Virus record (IMG/VR): IMGVR_UViG_3300021963_000485
Location: 1 to 29,452 of that record
From: a virus
Length of the DNA: 29,452 nt
Direction: 5' to 3' (one strand)
Part shown: piece by piece, positions 1 to 7,218 of the stretch
Numbering within the stretch: position 1 is the first letter of the stretch
How the letters are laid out: the number at the start of each line of letters is the position of its first letter
The notes under the pieces: model-generated
What the model was told of the DNA's origin: nothing
What the model saw: the letters and a program-made list of their open reading frames with translations, nothing else
The model's database searches: none
Program-made: the position numbers and the translations under genes

Positions 1-165
1 GGCTTCGGGCTGGCCGCCGATGGTGGCCAGGTCGATGAAGATGTCCTCGCGGAACTTGCCCTCCTGGGGCGTGCCCTTCTCGCCCAGGCCGCGGATGTTG
101 ACCCAACCCTGGTCGGGGCAGCCGCCAAAGACGACGGACAGATAGGAGTCGATCTCGGCCTTCAT
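1..165 (-). CDS. Putative phage replication protein (primase/helicase type), N-terminus only
   Basis: The ORF starts at an ATG that overlaps the stop of the upstream HTH gene (ATGA) and stays open to the window edge, so only about 55 residues are visible. It begins MKAEIDSYLSVVFGG and continues with a segment containing NIRGLGEKGTPQEG and FREDIFIDL. The opening (a short helix, then an FGG...GWVNIRG strand) resembles the first residues of phage-encoded primase, primase-polymerase or DnaB-type proteins, but no catalytic motif lies inside the window. Its place after the helicase and exonuclease genes fits a replication role. The gene is certain by overlap and frame; the function is a weak inference, and another large replication protein is equally possible. 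Confidence 0.45.
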   Translation of the reverse strand, partial: MKAEIDSYLSVVFGGCPDQGWVNIRGLGEKGTPQEGKFREDIFIDLATIGGQPEA

Positions 166-512
166 GGCAGGAGCCGGTTGTTCCGGTTCGGGACCTGGAG
201 GCCCTGGAACTTGATGAAACGGGAAATGTTGTGAGCGCCGACGTCGCCAAGCTCCTTGGCGATCTGCGCGTGGGTCATGCCCTTGGCGCGCAGCGCGACG
301 ATCTTCGCCTCCCAACCGGTCTTGTCGTACTTGTAGCCCTTGCGCTTGCGGCGGTTGCGCCACTCAAAGCCAAGGATCCGGGACCAGTTGCGCAGCGAAG
401 ACGCGGACCAGCCCATCCATTCGGCGGCCTGGTTGACGTTCATCCCGGAGCTGTTGGCCCGGTGCATGAGCGGCAGCAGGGCCTTGATCCGTTCCATCCG
501 GGCGTAGGTCAT
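162..512 (-). CDS. Small double helix-turn-helix DNA-binding protein
   Basis: About 116 residues, very basic, with two segments that look like helix-turn-helix units. The first is around MNVNQAAEWMGWSASSLRNW; a basic linker rich in Arg and Lys follows; the second is around the segment with THAQIAKELG and NISRFIKFQG. The layout suits a small phage regulator or a DNA-binding accessory protein. I chose the ATG at 512 because AAGGG lies just upstream. A GTG at 548 overlaps the stop of the previous gene (GTGA) and would add 12 residues, but it has no ribosome site. The stop overlaps the next gene's start by 4 nt, so the two are probably translated together. The target and role are not known. Confidence 0.7.
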   Translation of the reverse strand: MTYARMERIKALLPLMHRANSSGMNVNQAAEWMGWSASSLRNWSRILGFEWRNRRKRKGYKYDKTGWEAKIVALRAKGMTHAQIAKELGDVGAHNISRFIKFQGLQVPNRNNRLLP

Positions 513-544
513 CTCGACGCCCTTGAAGCTGAAGCGCGCGCGTT

Positions 545-847
545 TCACAGGAGCCGGATGAAGATGGGTGTGCGCGGGCCGACGTAGGCGCCGGTGACGT
601 TGAAGCTCATGTGCTCCAGGGCGTCCTCCTCGGTCATGCCGTCGCGGATGCGAAAGATCTCGATGCACTTGTCGTAGCTGTAGGCGACGACCGGTTCGGA
701 GACGCCCTCGGTGATGCCGATGATCGCGGCGTCGAGCCCGTCGGCCACGAGCATCTCGCCGTCGGCGTGTTCGTCTACCAGGGCGCGCAACGCCTTGCCC
801 TCCTTTTCGAGCTGCAGGAGCTCGCGCTTGCTTACTTTTTTAGCCAT
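545..847 (-). CDS. Conserved hypothetical phage protein, about 100 aa
   Basis: The protein starts MAKKVSKRELL and has a helical, charged N-terminal part followed by a compact region with EPVVAYSYDKCIEIF, a DGMTEEDALEHMSFNV segment and a C-terminal GPRTPIF. The 'EEDALEHMSFNV..AY.G..TPIF' pattern recurs in small phage proteins of unknown function that sit among replication genes. The start at 847 lies inside the last codons of the exonuclease gene (16-nt overlap), so translation is probably coupled. The leader is C/A-rich with no Shine-Dalgarno. No enzymatic motif is visible. The ORF can be extended upstream to 895, but that would overlap the exonuclease by over 60 nt and add a low-complexity His/Pro/Thr tract, so I prefer the short form. 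Confidence 0.7.
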   Translation of the reverse strand: MAKKVSKRELLQLEKEGKALRALVDEHADGEMLVADGLDAAIIGITEGVSEPVVAYSYDKCIEIFRIRDGMTEEDALEHMSFNVTGAYVGPRTPIFIRLL

Positions 848-1596
848 TTCGGTGTGGTTGGTTGGGGGTTTGTGGTGATTGGTTGGGCCCAGCATGTGCC
901 CTTGAAGTCGCAGAACTTGCAGCGGAAGTCCGTGGACTCCCGGCCGATCCGGTTCAGCTCGATCGGCGAGCTGGAGCTGACGACCCGGACGGCCCGGTCG
1001 CTGGCCTCCTGGGCCGCCAGGGCGTCGAAGGGGATGATCTCCGCGTGGACCTCGCCGGTGTTCCGGTTCTGGATCGTGAAGACGCAGACCTGGAGCTCCA
1101 TGTAGGCCATGTAGACCTGGGCCTGGGCGTAGTACAGGGGCTTCGCGACCTTGATGCCCTTGGTCACGGCCTCCTTCCAGCCCTTCTCGTTGAGGGCCTT
1201 GTTTTCCCAGAGAGCGGGCCAGGCGACGCCGGCCGGACCGCCCAGGATCACGCCGTCAATGTGGCCCTTGAGCTTGCCCCCACCGGCCGAGAAGCCGAAT
1301 TGCTTGCCGTCTTCGCCCTCGGTCAGGAGCTGGAAGCCGGCGCGCTTGAGGTACTCGGCCATGCGGGCCTCGCCGTCGTGGCCCATGTCAAAGATCCGAA
1401 GGGTGTCGGCCTTGAAGTCGGCGTCCGGCTTGGCCTTGTGGTACATGTAGCCGAGCTTCCGGTCGCACGGGTCGCCCCACATGGAGGCGCCCAGGTATTG
1501 GCGGCGCTCCTGGCCGGCGCGTTTGGCGAGCATGGCTTCACTGAGTGATGCGACGACGGCGGCGGCCACCGGGTCCGGTGTTTGTTCCTGGAACAT
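832..1596 (-). CDS. PD-(D/E)XK exonuclease of the RecB/Cas4 type with a predicted Fe-S cluster
   Basis: A 254-residue nuclease. The PD-(D/E)XK core is visible: GHIDG around residues 111-115 (Asp114), then WENKAL with Glu131 and Lys133, and the RecB-type Q-x3-Y motif at Gln158-Tyr162. One Cys near the N-terminus (Cys44 in GDPCDRKLGY) and three near the C-terminus (Cys226, Cys229, Cys235) form the 1+3 pattern that holds a 4Fe-4S cluster in Cas4 and AddB nucleases. The likely role is resection of double-stranded ends for recombination or replication, working with the neighbouring helicase, SSB and Sak4-like ATPase. The ATG overlaps the helicase stop by one base (TAATG), indicating coupled translation. 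Motifs are seen directly; the Fe-S cluster and the partners are inferred. Confidence 0.85.
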   Translation of the reverse strand: MFQEQTPDPVAAAVVASLSEAMLAKRAGQERRQYLGASMWGDPCDRKLGYMYHKAKPDADFKADTLRIFDMGHDGEARMAEYLKRAGFQLLTEGEDGKQFGFSAGGGKLKGHIDGVILGGPAGVAWPALWENKALNEKGWKEAVTKGIKVAKPLYYAQAQVYMAYMELQVCVFTIQNRNTGEVHAEIIPFDALAAQEASDRAVRVVSSSSPIELNRIGRESTDFRCKFCDFKGTCWAQPITTNPQPTTPKWLKK

Positions 1597-3302
1597 TAGT
1601 TGAGGATGGTGCGCTGGATGCGGGGTTCGTTAATCTTCCAGGTGATCAGGCAGCACGCGAGGTACTTGGTCATGCCGAAGGCCATGCCCCCGGCAAGGCC
1701 AAGCAGTGACAGTTGCTTGTCGGAAGCCGGTTGCGACAGCCAGCGTTTGGTCTTCTTGGCAGCTTCTTTGTCGCCGTGCGCGCGCAGGAAGTCGTCGGCC
1801 GAAGCCAGGGCCTGCAATTTGTCCTTGGATCGGTTAAGGAGGTTCACCGAAGTCTCACGACGGCCACCGACGGCATGCCACATCCCGTCATGGTCGACCA
1901 GGCACGCCCAGGCGTCGATCCCGTTGGCCATGGTGACGGCCCCGTCGAACATGTCCTGCCACCGATAGGGCGAGAGCTCCATTAGGTGGATCTCGGTCAT
2001 CACGAATTCCTCCAGGGGCTTGCGCGGTTCGCGTTCGCCGGCCTCGGTCTCGTGGATGTGGCCGCACACCGGGCAGATCTTGACGCCGGCTGGGATCTCG
2101 ATCCCGCAGCCCTCACAGGCCTTCATGCGGCCGCCGCTCTCGCGGTCCTGGCCGACAGTCGGGTCGGACTCGATCGAGCCGTGGGTCAGCAGGGAGTAGC
2201 CGAAGTCCAGGACGATGCAGTCGGATTTCAGGGCGTTGGGGTACCGGGCCGGGTCGACCTTGCGCAGCCCGCGGCCGATCATCTGGATCATGGTGCCCTT
2301 GTAGGAACAGGGGCGCAGCAGGACGACGCAGCTGACGTCCTGGCAGTCCCAGCCTTCGGTCAGGACGGCCACATTGATCAGCACCTGGATCTCGCCCTTG
2401 TCGAAGGCCTTGAGCACCTTGCGCCGGGCCAGGTCGGGCAGATCGCCGTGGACCATGTCGGTCTTGATGCCGGCTTGCTTGAACCCCTCCATGACGTGGC
2501 CGGCGTGGGAGACAGTGGAGCAGAAGACGACAGTCTTGCGGTCGCCGGCCTTGTCCTTCCACTCCTGGATCACGCGGTCGTTGACCGCCTGTTTGTCCAT
2601 GATCTTGGACACCTGTTCCATGTCGAAGTCGGTCGCCGTGGTCTTGACATTGGCCAGGTCGCCGCGGATGTCGCAGTCGATCACGAAAAACCGGGGCTTC
2701 ACCAGGAACCCGGACGAGATCAGCTCGCCCAGGGTGATCACGTCGGAGATGTTGTCGAAGGCCTCGCGCAGGGCCGCGCCGTCCCCGCGCTGCGGGGTGG
2801 CCGTGACGCCGAACACCTTGAGCGCCGGGTTCATGGTCCGGGCGTGGTTGATGATGTTGCGGTAGCTGTTGGCGGCCACATGGTGGGCCTCGTCGATCAC
2901 CAGCAGATCCAGCTTGGGCATGGACTCCAGGTTGTCCTGGCGGCACAGGGTCTGGACCATGCCGAAGGTGACGCCCGGCGACCAGCGCTTGCGGGCCGCG
3001 GTGTACAGGTCGGTCTCGATCTCCGGGGCGACCGCCTTGAAAGTGGACCGGTTCTGAGCCACGAGCTCATCCCGGTGTTGGAGGATCAGGGCGCGGCCGC
3101 CCATGCGCTTGGCCACGGCCGAGAGCATGACAGTCTTGCCGGCGCCGGTTGGCGCGATCCCCAGGGTGTTGCCCTTGGACTCAAGGGCGTCGATGCAGCG
3201 CTGGACGAAGTCGCGCTGCCGTGGGCGTAGTTGCATGTCGGTATGCAGGATGGGGGGCGTCGGGATAGGCCGTCCAACCGGAGGCTTCACCGATGAAGGC
3301 AT
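1596..3302 (-). CDS. Superfamily 2 DEAD/DEAH-box helicase with zinc ribbon
   Basis: 568 residues. Motif I is APTGAGKT (50-57), motif II DEAH (137-140), motif III TATP (167-170) and motif VI QMIGRGLR (340-347), giving a complete two-domain SF2 helicase. A C4 zinc ribbon follows (Cys396, 399, 410, 413). The tail after about residue 420 has no clear domain; residues 530-568 are hydrophobic and helical. The build resembles phage and bacterial SSL2/RecG-like helicases used in replication, recombination or repair. It is the first gene after a terminator-like hairpin. The strong AAGGAGGAG lies about 20 nt from the ATG, too far for a normal ribosome site, and no in-frame ATG, GTG or TTG lies between; the next ATG is at residue 23, just before the helicase core. 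I keep 3302 as the start with moderate confidence in it. Confidence 0.9.
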   Translation of the reverse strand: MPSSVKPPVGRPIPTPPILHTDMQLRPRQRDFVQRCIDALESKGNTLGIAPTGAGKTVMLSAVAKRMGGRALILQHRDELVAQNRSTFKAVAPEIETDLYTAARKRWSPGVTFGMVQTLCRQDNLESMPKLDLLVIDEAHHVAANSYRNIINHARTMNPALKVFGVTATPQRGDGAALREAFDNISDVITLGELISSGFLVKPRFFVIDCDIRGDLANVKTTATDFDMEQVSKIMDKQAVNDRVIQEWKDKAGDRKTVVFCSTVSHAGHVMEGFKQAGIKTDMVHGDLPDLARRKVLKAFDKGEIQVLINVAVLTEGWDCQDVSCVVLLRPCSYKGTMIQMIGRGLRKVDPARYPNALKSDCIVLDFGYSLLTHGSIESDPTVGQDRESGGRMKACEGCGIEIPAGVKICPVCGHIHETEAGEREPRKPLEEFVMTEIHLMELSPYRWQDMFDGAVTMANGIDAWACLVDHDGMWHAVGGRRETSVNLLNRSKDKLQALASADDFLRAHGDKEAAKKTKRWLSQPASDKQLSLLGLAGGMAFGMTKYLACCLITWKINEPRIQRTILN

Positions 3303-3356
3303 GGTAGCCGGGATGGAACCGACTCCTCCTTACTTTCCTGCCACGCCCCTTACCTT

Positions 3357-3387
3357 GAAAGAGAACCGGCCAGGTTTCCCTGGCCGG
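3357..3387 (-). terminator. Probable intrinsic terminator after the SSB gene
   Basis: On the minus strand the SSB stop codon is followed within a few bases by a perfect 9-bp stem, CCGGCCAGG / CCTGGCCGG, with a GAAA tetraloop on that strand (plus coordinates 3366-3374 and 3379-3387), and then TTCTCTTTC. The U-tract is interrupted, so termination may be partial. It splits the Sak4/SSB unit from the helicase/exonuclease unit and sits in a 91-base gap. Confidence 0.65.
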
Positions 3388-3393
3388 CGTTGA

Positions 3394-4098
3394 TCAGAAC
3401 GGGTTGTTGCCGTTGTTGTCGAGACCAAGATCGCCGTTGGCGCGCTTGGTGATCCACTTCGGGCCGTTGTTGATGGTCGGCTGGGACGGGGCGGCCGGGC
3501 GAACCTGGGGCTGCACCGGAGCCTGGGCGGGGGCGCCGAAGGCGGGCTGGCCGAACGCGGTCTTGCGCGCAGCCGAGCCGTCGCCGGTCAGCTGGGACCA
3601 GAGCTTGCTGGTGCCCGAGGTGGGCGCCGGGGACAGGAATTCGGCGACCTCGTTCTTGTCGTCGTAGCCCTGCTCGCCCTTCTTGATCTTGACCTTGATG
3701 GCGACAGTCAGGCCTTCCAGCGCGGCGATCACCTGGTTGAAGGCGACGCCGTTGAACTTGTCGTAGGACCGGGCGTCCAGGGGGTTGAACACGCCGGCGG
3801 CCTCAAACATGCGGCACATGGCGGCGAGGCCCATCGCGGCCCCGTCGTTCTTGCCTTCGTTGCGGAGGGCCTGGTTCTGGTTGCGCTCATCCTGGGGGTT
3901 GCAGACGATGGTCCAGACCTTGCGGCCGGTGTACGGGCCGTCGGAGATCGTGAGCTCCAGGTTGGCGTAGGTGCCGCCCGTCTTCTTGGACTCCTTGATG
4001 CCGGTCGGCTTGACGACGGCGAACGCGAGCGTGCCGTGCGGGATGAGGGGCGCGCTGGAACCGGAGGAACCGGAGGCGCCGGATTGGGAGGTGAACAT
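3394..4098 (-). CDS. Phage single-stranded DNA-binding protein
   Basis: 234 residues. The N-terminal two thirds (about 20-155) reads like an OB-fold phage SSB of the DUF669 type: KPTGIKESKKTGGTYANLEL, the strand with GRKVWTIVCN, and LTVAIKVKIKKGEQGYDDKNEV leading to 'VAEFLSP'. The C-terminal third is Ala/Pro/Gln-rich and disordered, and ends in NNGNNPF, a possible partner-binding tip like the tails of other SSBs although not strongly acidic. It follows a Sak4-like ATPase; Sak4-family phage annealing ATPases are known to work with a cognate SSB, so the pair probably forms a recombination unit. The leader is A/C-rich (runs of A and CCC) with no Shine-Dalgarno. The family call rests on motif pattern and context. 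Confidence 0.75.
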   Translation of the reverse strand: MFTSQSGASGSSGSSAPLIPHGTLAFAVVKPTGIKESKKTGGTYANLELTISDGPYTGRKVWTIVCNPQDERNQNQALRNEGKNDGAAMGLAAMCRMFEAAGVFNPLDARSYDKFNGVAFNQVIAALEGLTVAIKVKIKKGEQGYDDKNEVAEFLSPAPTSGTSKLWSQLTGDGSAARKTAFGQPAFGAPAQAPVQPQVRPAAPSQPTINNGPKWITKRANGDLGLDNNGNNPF

Positions 4099-4127
4099 GA
4101 TGTTTTTTGGGTTTTTTGGGTTGGTTT

Positions 4128-4985
4128 TTAGGATGCCTTTTGCGGCAGAGTGGTGACGATGTTGGTGTCAATGCGCTGGCCGGTGCGGATCTTGGCGATC
4201 AGCTCGCCCAGGTGGGGCGGCTCGACCATGTCCAGGCGGCCGGAGCGGTCCTTGGCGGGGTAGCCCCAGGGGTTCATCTGGGTGCAGACCAGCCCGCGGT
4301 AGCCAAGGCCTTCCGGCGTGGTGAAGGATTGCAGGGTGACGACCTGGTCGAAGATCCCCGGCAGCTCGCGCCCGGTCTTGGAGCCCTCGATCTGGGGCGT
4401 CCAGGAGATGCGGTTCAGGTCGTCCTTCTCGGAGTCGAGGATGCCGACCACGATGATCGACTTGTTGCTGTGCTGCAGATGGGTCAGCCAGCGGATCATC
4501 TCGCGGCCCAGGAGCCCGTAGGCGCCGCGATTGTCGGGCTTGCCGGTCTTCTCGGACATGGCCTCGGGCTGGATCTGCGACCACTTGAGGGCCTCGCGCG
4601 AGGCGACAGTGATGGAGTCCACGAAGATGGTCGTGTACTTGGACAGGTCGACGCCGGCGAACACCTCGGCGACCTTGTTGTACATGGCCTGGCTGTAGGG
4701 GCCATCCCGGTCGGCGGGATCGGGCCCGCCGATGTAGAGGGCGAGCGCGCGGGCGATCTCCCAGGGGTGGGCGCCCAGGCCGATGGCCGCTTCGCGGACA
4801 TCCAGCACGTCGCCGGACCAGTCCTGGATGGCGAGGGTGCCGGCCTCCAGGTCCACGAACAGCGTGGTCTTGGGGTCGAGCGTGCGGGCGAGCGTGGTCT
4901 TGCCGACTCCGGACGGGCCGAAGATGGCGATGTTGATCTTGGGGACGGCCTTGAGTCGGTCGTCCGCTTTGATGATGCGGATCAT
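4128..4985 (-). CDS. RecA-fold ATPase, Sak4-like phage recombinase
   Basis: 285 residues. Walker A is GPSGVGKTT at about 23-31, and a Walker B-like strand TIFVDSI lies near residue 118-125. The protein is a single RecA-fold core, as in the AAA_24 / Sak4 group of phage single-strand annealing and strand-exchange ATPases. The segment with IIVVGILDSEKDD and the Gln/Thr-rich loop near LPGIFDQVVTLQSF fit the sensor and DNA-binding part. Length is typical of the family. It directly precedes the SSB gene. The leader is C/A-rich (CCCAACCCAACCGACATC) with no Shine-Dalgarno. Alternative: a DnaB-like or packaging ATPase; size and neighbours favour Sak4. Confidence 0.75.
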   Translation of the reverse strand: MIRIIKADDRLKAVPKINIAIFGPSGVGKTTLARTLDPKTTLFVDLEAGTLAIQDWSGDVLDVREAAIGLGAHPWEIARALALYIGGPDPADRDGPYSQAMYNKVAEVFAGVDLSKYTTIFVDSITVASREALKWSQIQPEAMSEKTGKPDNRGAYGLLGREMIRWLTHLQHSNKSIIVVGILDSEKDDLNRISWTPQIEGSKTGRELPGIFDQVVTLQSFTTPEGLGYRGLVCTQMNPWGYPAKDRSGRLDMVEPPHLGELIAKIRTGQRIDTNIVTTLPQKAS

Positions 4986-5011
4986 GATGTCGGTTGGGTT
5001 GGGTGGAAAAC

Positions 5012-5446
5012 TTACGCCAGGCTGATCTTGGGGTCGGTGTGCTCGACAGTCCGGGCCTCGTTCAGGGAGGCGATCAGGGTGTCGTCGGTCAGGGCCTTGT
5101 AGGTGGTCTCCTTGACGGAGAACTTGATGCTGAAGATCTTCTCAACCTTGTCCCAGGGCATCTCGGCGGCTACCGCCTGGAGGCGCTTGGAGTCCCAGGT
5201 GATCTTGGGCTTGAGCTCGTAGTTGAGCTTCACGCCGTCGATGTCCACAGTGATGGACCCCTGGGTCTTTCCGGCCTCGGCCAGGGCCGCGGCAAGCTGG
5301 TCCTTGGTGCGCTCGTTGAGGGCGTTCTGGATCGTGGCCTTGGCAGCTTCCAGCTTGGCAATAGCCAGGTCGAGCTTGCGGATGTTGTCAGCCAGCTCCG
5401 GCACGGAAGCGCGCGGAAGCTTGGTATCGGGATTGATTTCAGTCAT
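5012..5446 (-). CDS. Conserved hypothetical replication-region protein, 144 aa
   Basis: The N-terminal half (about 18-65) is a predicted amphipathic helix or coiled coil (ELADNIRKLDLAIAKLEAAK, then a charged stretch). The C-terminal half has a small beta segment (SITVDIDGVKLNYELKPKITWD) and a helix with EKIFSIKFSVKE. Similar small proteins sit next to recombination ATPases in phages; the function is unknown to me. Its ATG lies inside the end of the HTH gene (ATGACTGA, 8-nt overlap), so it is probably translated by reinitiation. No catalytic residues stand out. Confidence 0.7.
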   Translation of the reverse strand: MTEINPDTKLPRASVPELADNIRKLDLAIAKLEAAKATIQNALNERTKDQLAAALAEAGKTQGSITVDIDGVKLNYELKPKITWDSKRLQAVAAEMPWDKVEKIFSIKFSVKETTYKALTDDTLIASLNEARTVEHTDPKISLA

Positions 5447-5732
5447 GTCGGTTTTGGTGGATGGAATTGGGTCCGGGTAGGAGCGTGCGAACGTACTCAG
5501 AAATGATGAGGGGCTTGCCCTCGCGCTTGGCCAGCTCCATCAGGATCAGGAGCTGGGAGGACGGGATGGATGTGCGCTCGGTCCATTTCTCGATCGTCTT
5601 GACCGAGATGCTGTGGCGCATGGTGGTGTTCAGCCGGCGCCACAGCTCAGTGCGGCCGCCGAAGCGTTTGATGATGGCTTTGACATCAAGCTGATACATC
5701 GGGATGAACGGACCCTGCCCGGCCCAGGTCAT
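5439..5732 (-). CDS. Small HTH regulator, carph-isopro/YdaS-like
   Basis: About 97 residues. The core VKAIIKRFGGRTELWRRL, then SVKTIEKWTERTSIPSSQLL and LILMELAKREGKPL follows the 'I...FGG...L...L....V..W..R..IP......L..LA.REG' pattern of carph-isopro and YdaS/Cro-like helix-turn-helix proteins. These bind DNA as phage regulators. It stands between the putative lysis genes and the replication module, a sensible place for a switch. The start is uncertain: ATG at 5732 and at 5699 (MYQLDV) are both possible and neither has a good ribosome site; a GTG at 5792 would overlap the preceding gene by 35 nt. The stop overlaps the next gene. Confidence 0.7.
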   Translation of the reverse strand: MTWAGQGPFIPMYQLDVKAIIKRFGGRTELWRRLNTTMRHSISVKTIEKWTERTSIPSSQLLILMELAKREGKPLIISEYVRTLLPGPNSIHQNRHD

Positions 5733-5757
5733 CGCGCAACCACAATTTGTAGGACTG

Positions 5758-6081
5758 TCAGCGGTTCTTTGCGACCCGGTAAATGATAGCACCTAGCACG
5801 GCCGTGGATCCGAACGCCATGGCCAGGGCGATGTCGCGCGTGGCCTTCATGGCCAGGGTCGCCTGGCTCAGCTGGTGCTCCAGGTTCTTGTCGTCGGACT
5901 TGACCCCGGCATCAGTGATCAGGAGGGCCATCGTGTTGGAGTCCTGGAAACTCTGGATCGTGTATTGCAGCAGCCAGGCCGTGACCCCGGCGCACAGGAT
6001 GGTCACGATGGCCGATACTCCTACGGCGTAGATGTCGTTAGCGTTTCCGCTTTCCGGCTTTGGCTTGAGCTTTGGCTTCAT
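5758..6081 (-). CDS. Small membrane protein with two TM segments, putative lysis-cassette member
   Basis: About 107 residues from the ATG at 6081 (MKPKLKPKPE). A short basic N-terminus is followed by a hydrophobic stretch (IYAVGVSAIVTILCAGVTAWLL, split in the middle), a charged loop of about 45 residues (HQLSQATLAMKATRD), and a second hydrophobic stretch (LAMAFGSTAVLGAIIY) with a basic tail. The start lies inside the previous gene (44-nt overlap). Two-TM topology next to other small membrane proteins suggests a holin, an anti-holin or another lysis accessory, but no family is recognised. A longer form from 6147 would overlap more; I prefer 6081. Confidence 0.6.
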   Translation of the reverse strand: MKPKLKPKPESGNANDIYAVGVSAIVTILCAGVTAWLLQYTIQSFQDSNTMALLITDAGVKSDDKNLEHQLSQATLAMKATRDIALAMAFGSTAVLGAIIYRVAKNR

Positions 6082-6394
6082 CGAGCTTGGCGTTGAGCTT
6101 GGTTCGGACCATGGCCAGGGTCCAGTCGGCGACTTCCGGGGCCGCATAAGACAGGGCGCCCACGGCCGCGAACTGAAGGTGGATCGAGCTGATGTATTCC
6201 TTCACGACCATGGAGCTGAAAAAACCGACGACGCACGCGACGAAGATCCGGCGGGCCACATACCCGATCGACTGTTTCTCGGTGCTCATGACCAGGCGCG
6301 CGGTCATGGCGCCGGCGCCCAGGGCCGCTGCCGTGGCCCCGTCGCGGATCACCTGGTTGACTTCGTCAGGGTTGTTCGGGGGAGGGGGGCTCAT
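6038..6394 (-). CDS. Small membrane protein, holin-like
   Basis: 118 residues from ATG 6394 (MSPPPPNNPDEVNQ). The N-terminal 30 residues are soluble. Then comes a Gly/Ala-rich stretch (TAAALGAGAMTARLVM), a polar KQSIGYVARR turn, a strong hydrophobic segment IFVACVVGFFSSMVV, and a weaker one (LQFAAVGALSYAAPEVADW). The tail is long and very basic (ends KAGKRKR). Two or three membrane segments with a charged C-terminus fit a class II or III holin. It overlaps the genes on both sides (29 and 44 nt), typical of lysis cassettes. Holin identity is inferred from size, topology and place. Confidence 0.55.
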   Translation of the reverse strand: MSPPPPNNPDEVNQVIRDGATAAALGAGAMTARLVMSTEKQSIGYVARRIFVACVVGFFSSMVVKEYISSIHLQFAAVGALSYAAPEVADWTLAMVRTKLNAKLDEAKAQAKAGKRKR

Positions 6395-7073
6395 TGACTG
6401 TGTCTCGGGCTTTGTCGAAGGCGATCCAGGCCAGGAGCCCGGCGCCCATGGCCAGGGTGGATCCGGCGATCCAGGCGAACCAGGGGCTGTCGATAATGTA
6501 GGGAATGGCGCCGGCAAAGGCCCCGGCCAGGAGCAGCGGGGCGCCTTTCTTGATGCTGGCAAAGGCCATGGCCAGGCCGCCGGCGACGACCAGGACGGCC
6601 CCGGTCAAAGTCCAGATCTTTCGATCAGAGTCCTTTTCGATCCGGACCAAGTCGGCCTGGAGCTGCTTGTTCTGGTCCTTCAGCGCCTTGATCTCGGCTG
6701 CGCTTGCAGCCGCGCGCTTCTCGCCCTCGTTCCAATCGGCCGTCAGCTTGGTCAGGACCTTGCGCGCGTATTCCATCTGGGCCTGGTAGGCCTTGTCGTC
6801 CTGGGCCGCAGCCCGGGCAAGCGCGAAGGCCTTGTCGCCCTCGCTGGCCGGCGGCAGATAGGCCTGGGCTAGCTTGGCCTCGGATCTTACCACGGCCGGC
6901 CTCTCGGCGTTGGTCTCGATCGCCACCAGGGCGCCGGCCACCCGGCCGTCGATCTTGTCCTGGGTCTTGCCGATCTTGTCCAGGGCTTCGCTGCCGGGGG
7001 ACGGCTGCGGATCAGGGGCCGGCGGCGTGGCGCAGCTGGCCAGGATCAAGGTGACTGCCAGGAGGGCCTTCAC
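6366..7073 (-). CDS. Lipoprotein with coiled coil and C-terminal TM segments, candidate unimolecular spanin
   Basis: 235 residues, GTG start at 7073 overlapping the stop of the 46-aa gene (GTGA). The N-terminus MKALLAVTLILASC is a lipoprotein signal with lipobox LASC (Cys14). Ala at +2 favours sorting to the outer membrane. A Pro-rich linker and a long charged helical region follow (about 85-148, ending near EIKALKDQNKQLQADL), and then two or three hydrophobic segments (about 152-225). An N-terminal lipid anchor plus a C-terminal membrane anchor is the layout of phage T1 gp11-type u-spanins, which bridge the two membranes at lysis. This one is longer than T1 gp11 (235 against about 130 residues). 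Alternatives are an o-spanin partner of the 46-aa protein, or an unrelated membrane lipoprotein. Confidence 0.6.
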   Translation of the reverse strand: MKALLAVTLILASCATPPAPDPQPSPGSEALDKIGKTQDKIDGRVAGALVAIETNAERPAVVRSEAKLAQAYLPPASEGDKAFALARAAAQDDKAYQAQMEYARKVLTKLTADWNEGEKRAAASAAEIKALKDQNKQLQADLVRIEKDSDRKIWTLTGAVLVVAGGLAMAFASIKKGAPLLLAGAFAGAIPYIIDSPWFAWIAGSTLAMGAGLLAWIAFDKARDTVNEPPSPEQP

Positions 7074-7210
7074 TTTTTGAATTCGTCGGCGATGGTCTTG
7101 GCCTTCAGCTCAAGGCGCTGGGCCTTGGCGACATTGTTGCGGTACAGCAACGCGCCGCCGACGGCACCGGCGATGAAGGAAAAGGCAGAGGCTAGGAGCA
7201 GGGCGATCAT
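7070..7210 (-). CDS. 46-aa single-TM protein
   Basis: The ATG at 7210 gives MIALLLASAFSFIAGAVGG, one hydrophobic N-terminal segment, followed by a short basic helical tail (KAQRLELKAKTIADEFKK). The stop is at 7070-7072 and overlaps the GTG of the lipoprotein gene by 4 nt, which argues that it is a real translated unit. It lies 8 nt after the stop of the giant ORF and has no Shine-Dalgarno (TCATCACC before the ATG). The topology suits a pinholin-like protein or a very short inner-membrane partner of the next gene; at 46 residues it is too short to span the periplasm. Confidence 0.6.
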   Translation of the reverse strand: MIALLLASAFSFIAGAVGGALLYRNNVAKAQRLELKAKTIADEFKK

Positions 7211-7218
7211 GGTGATGA

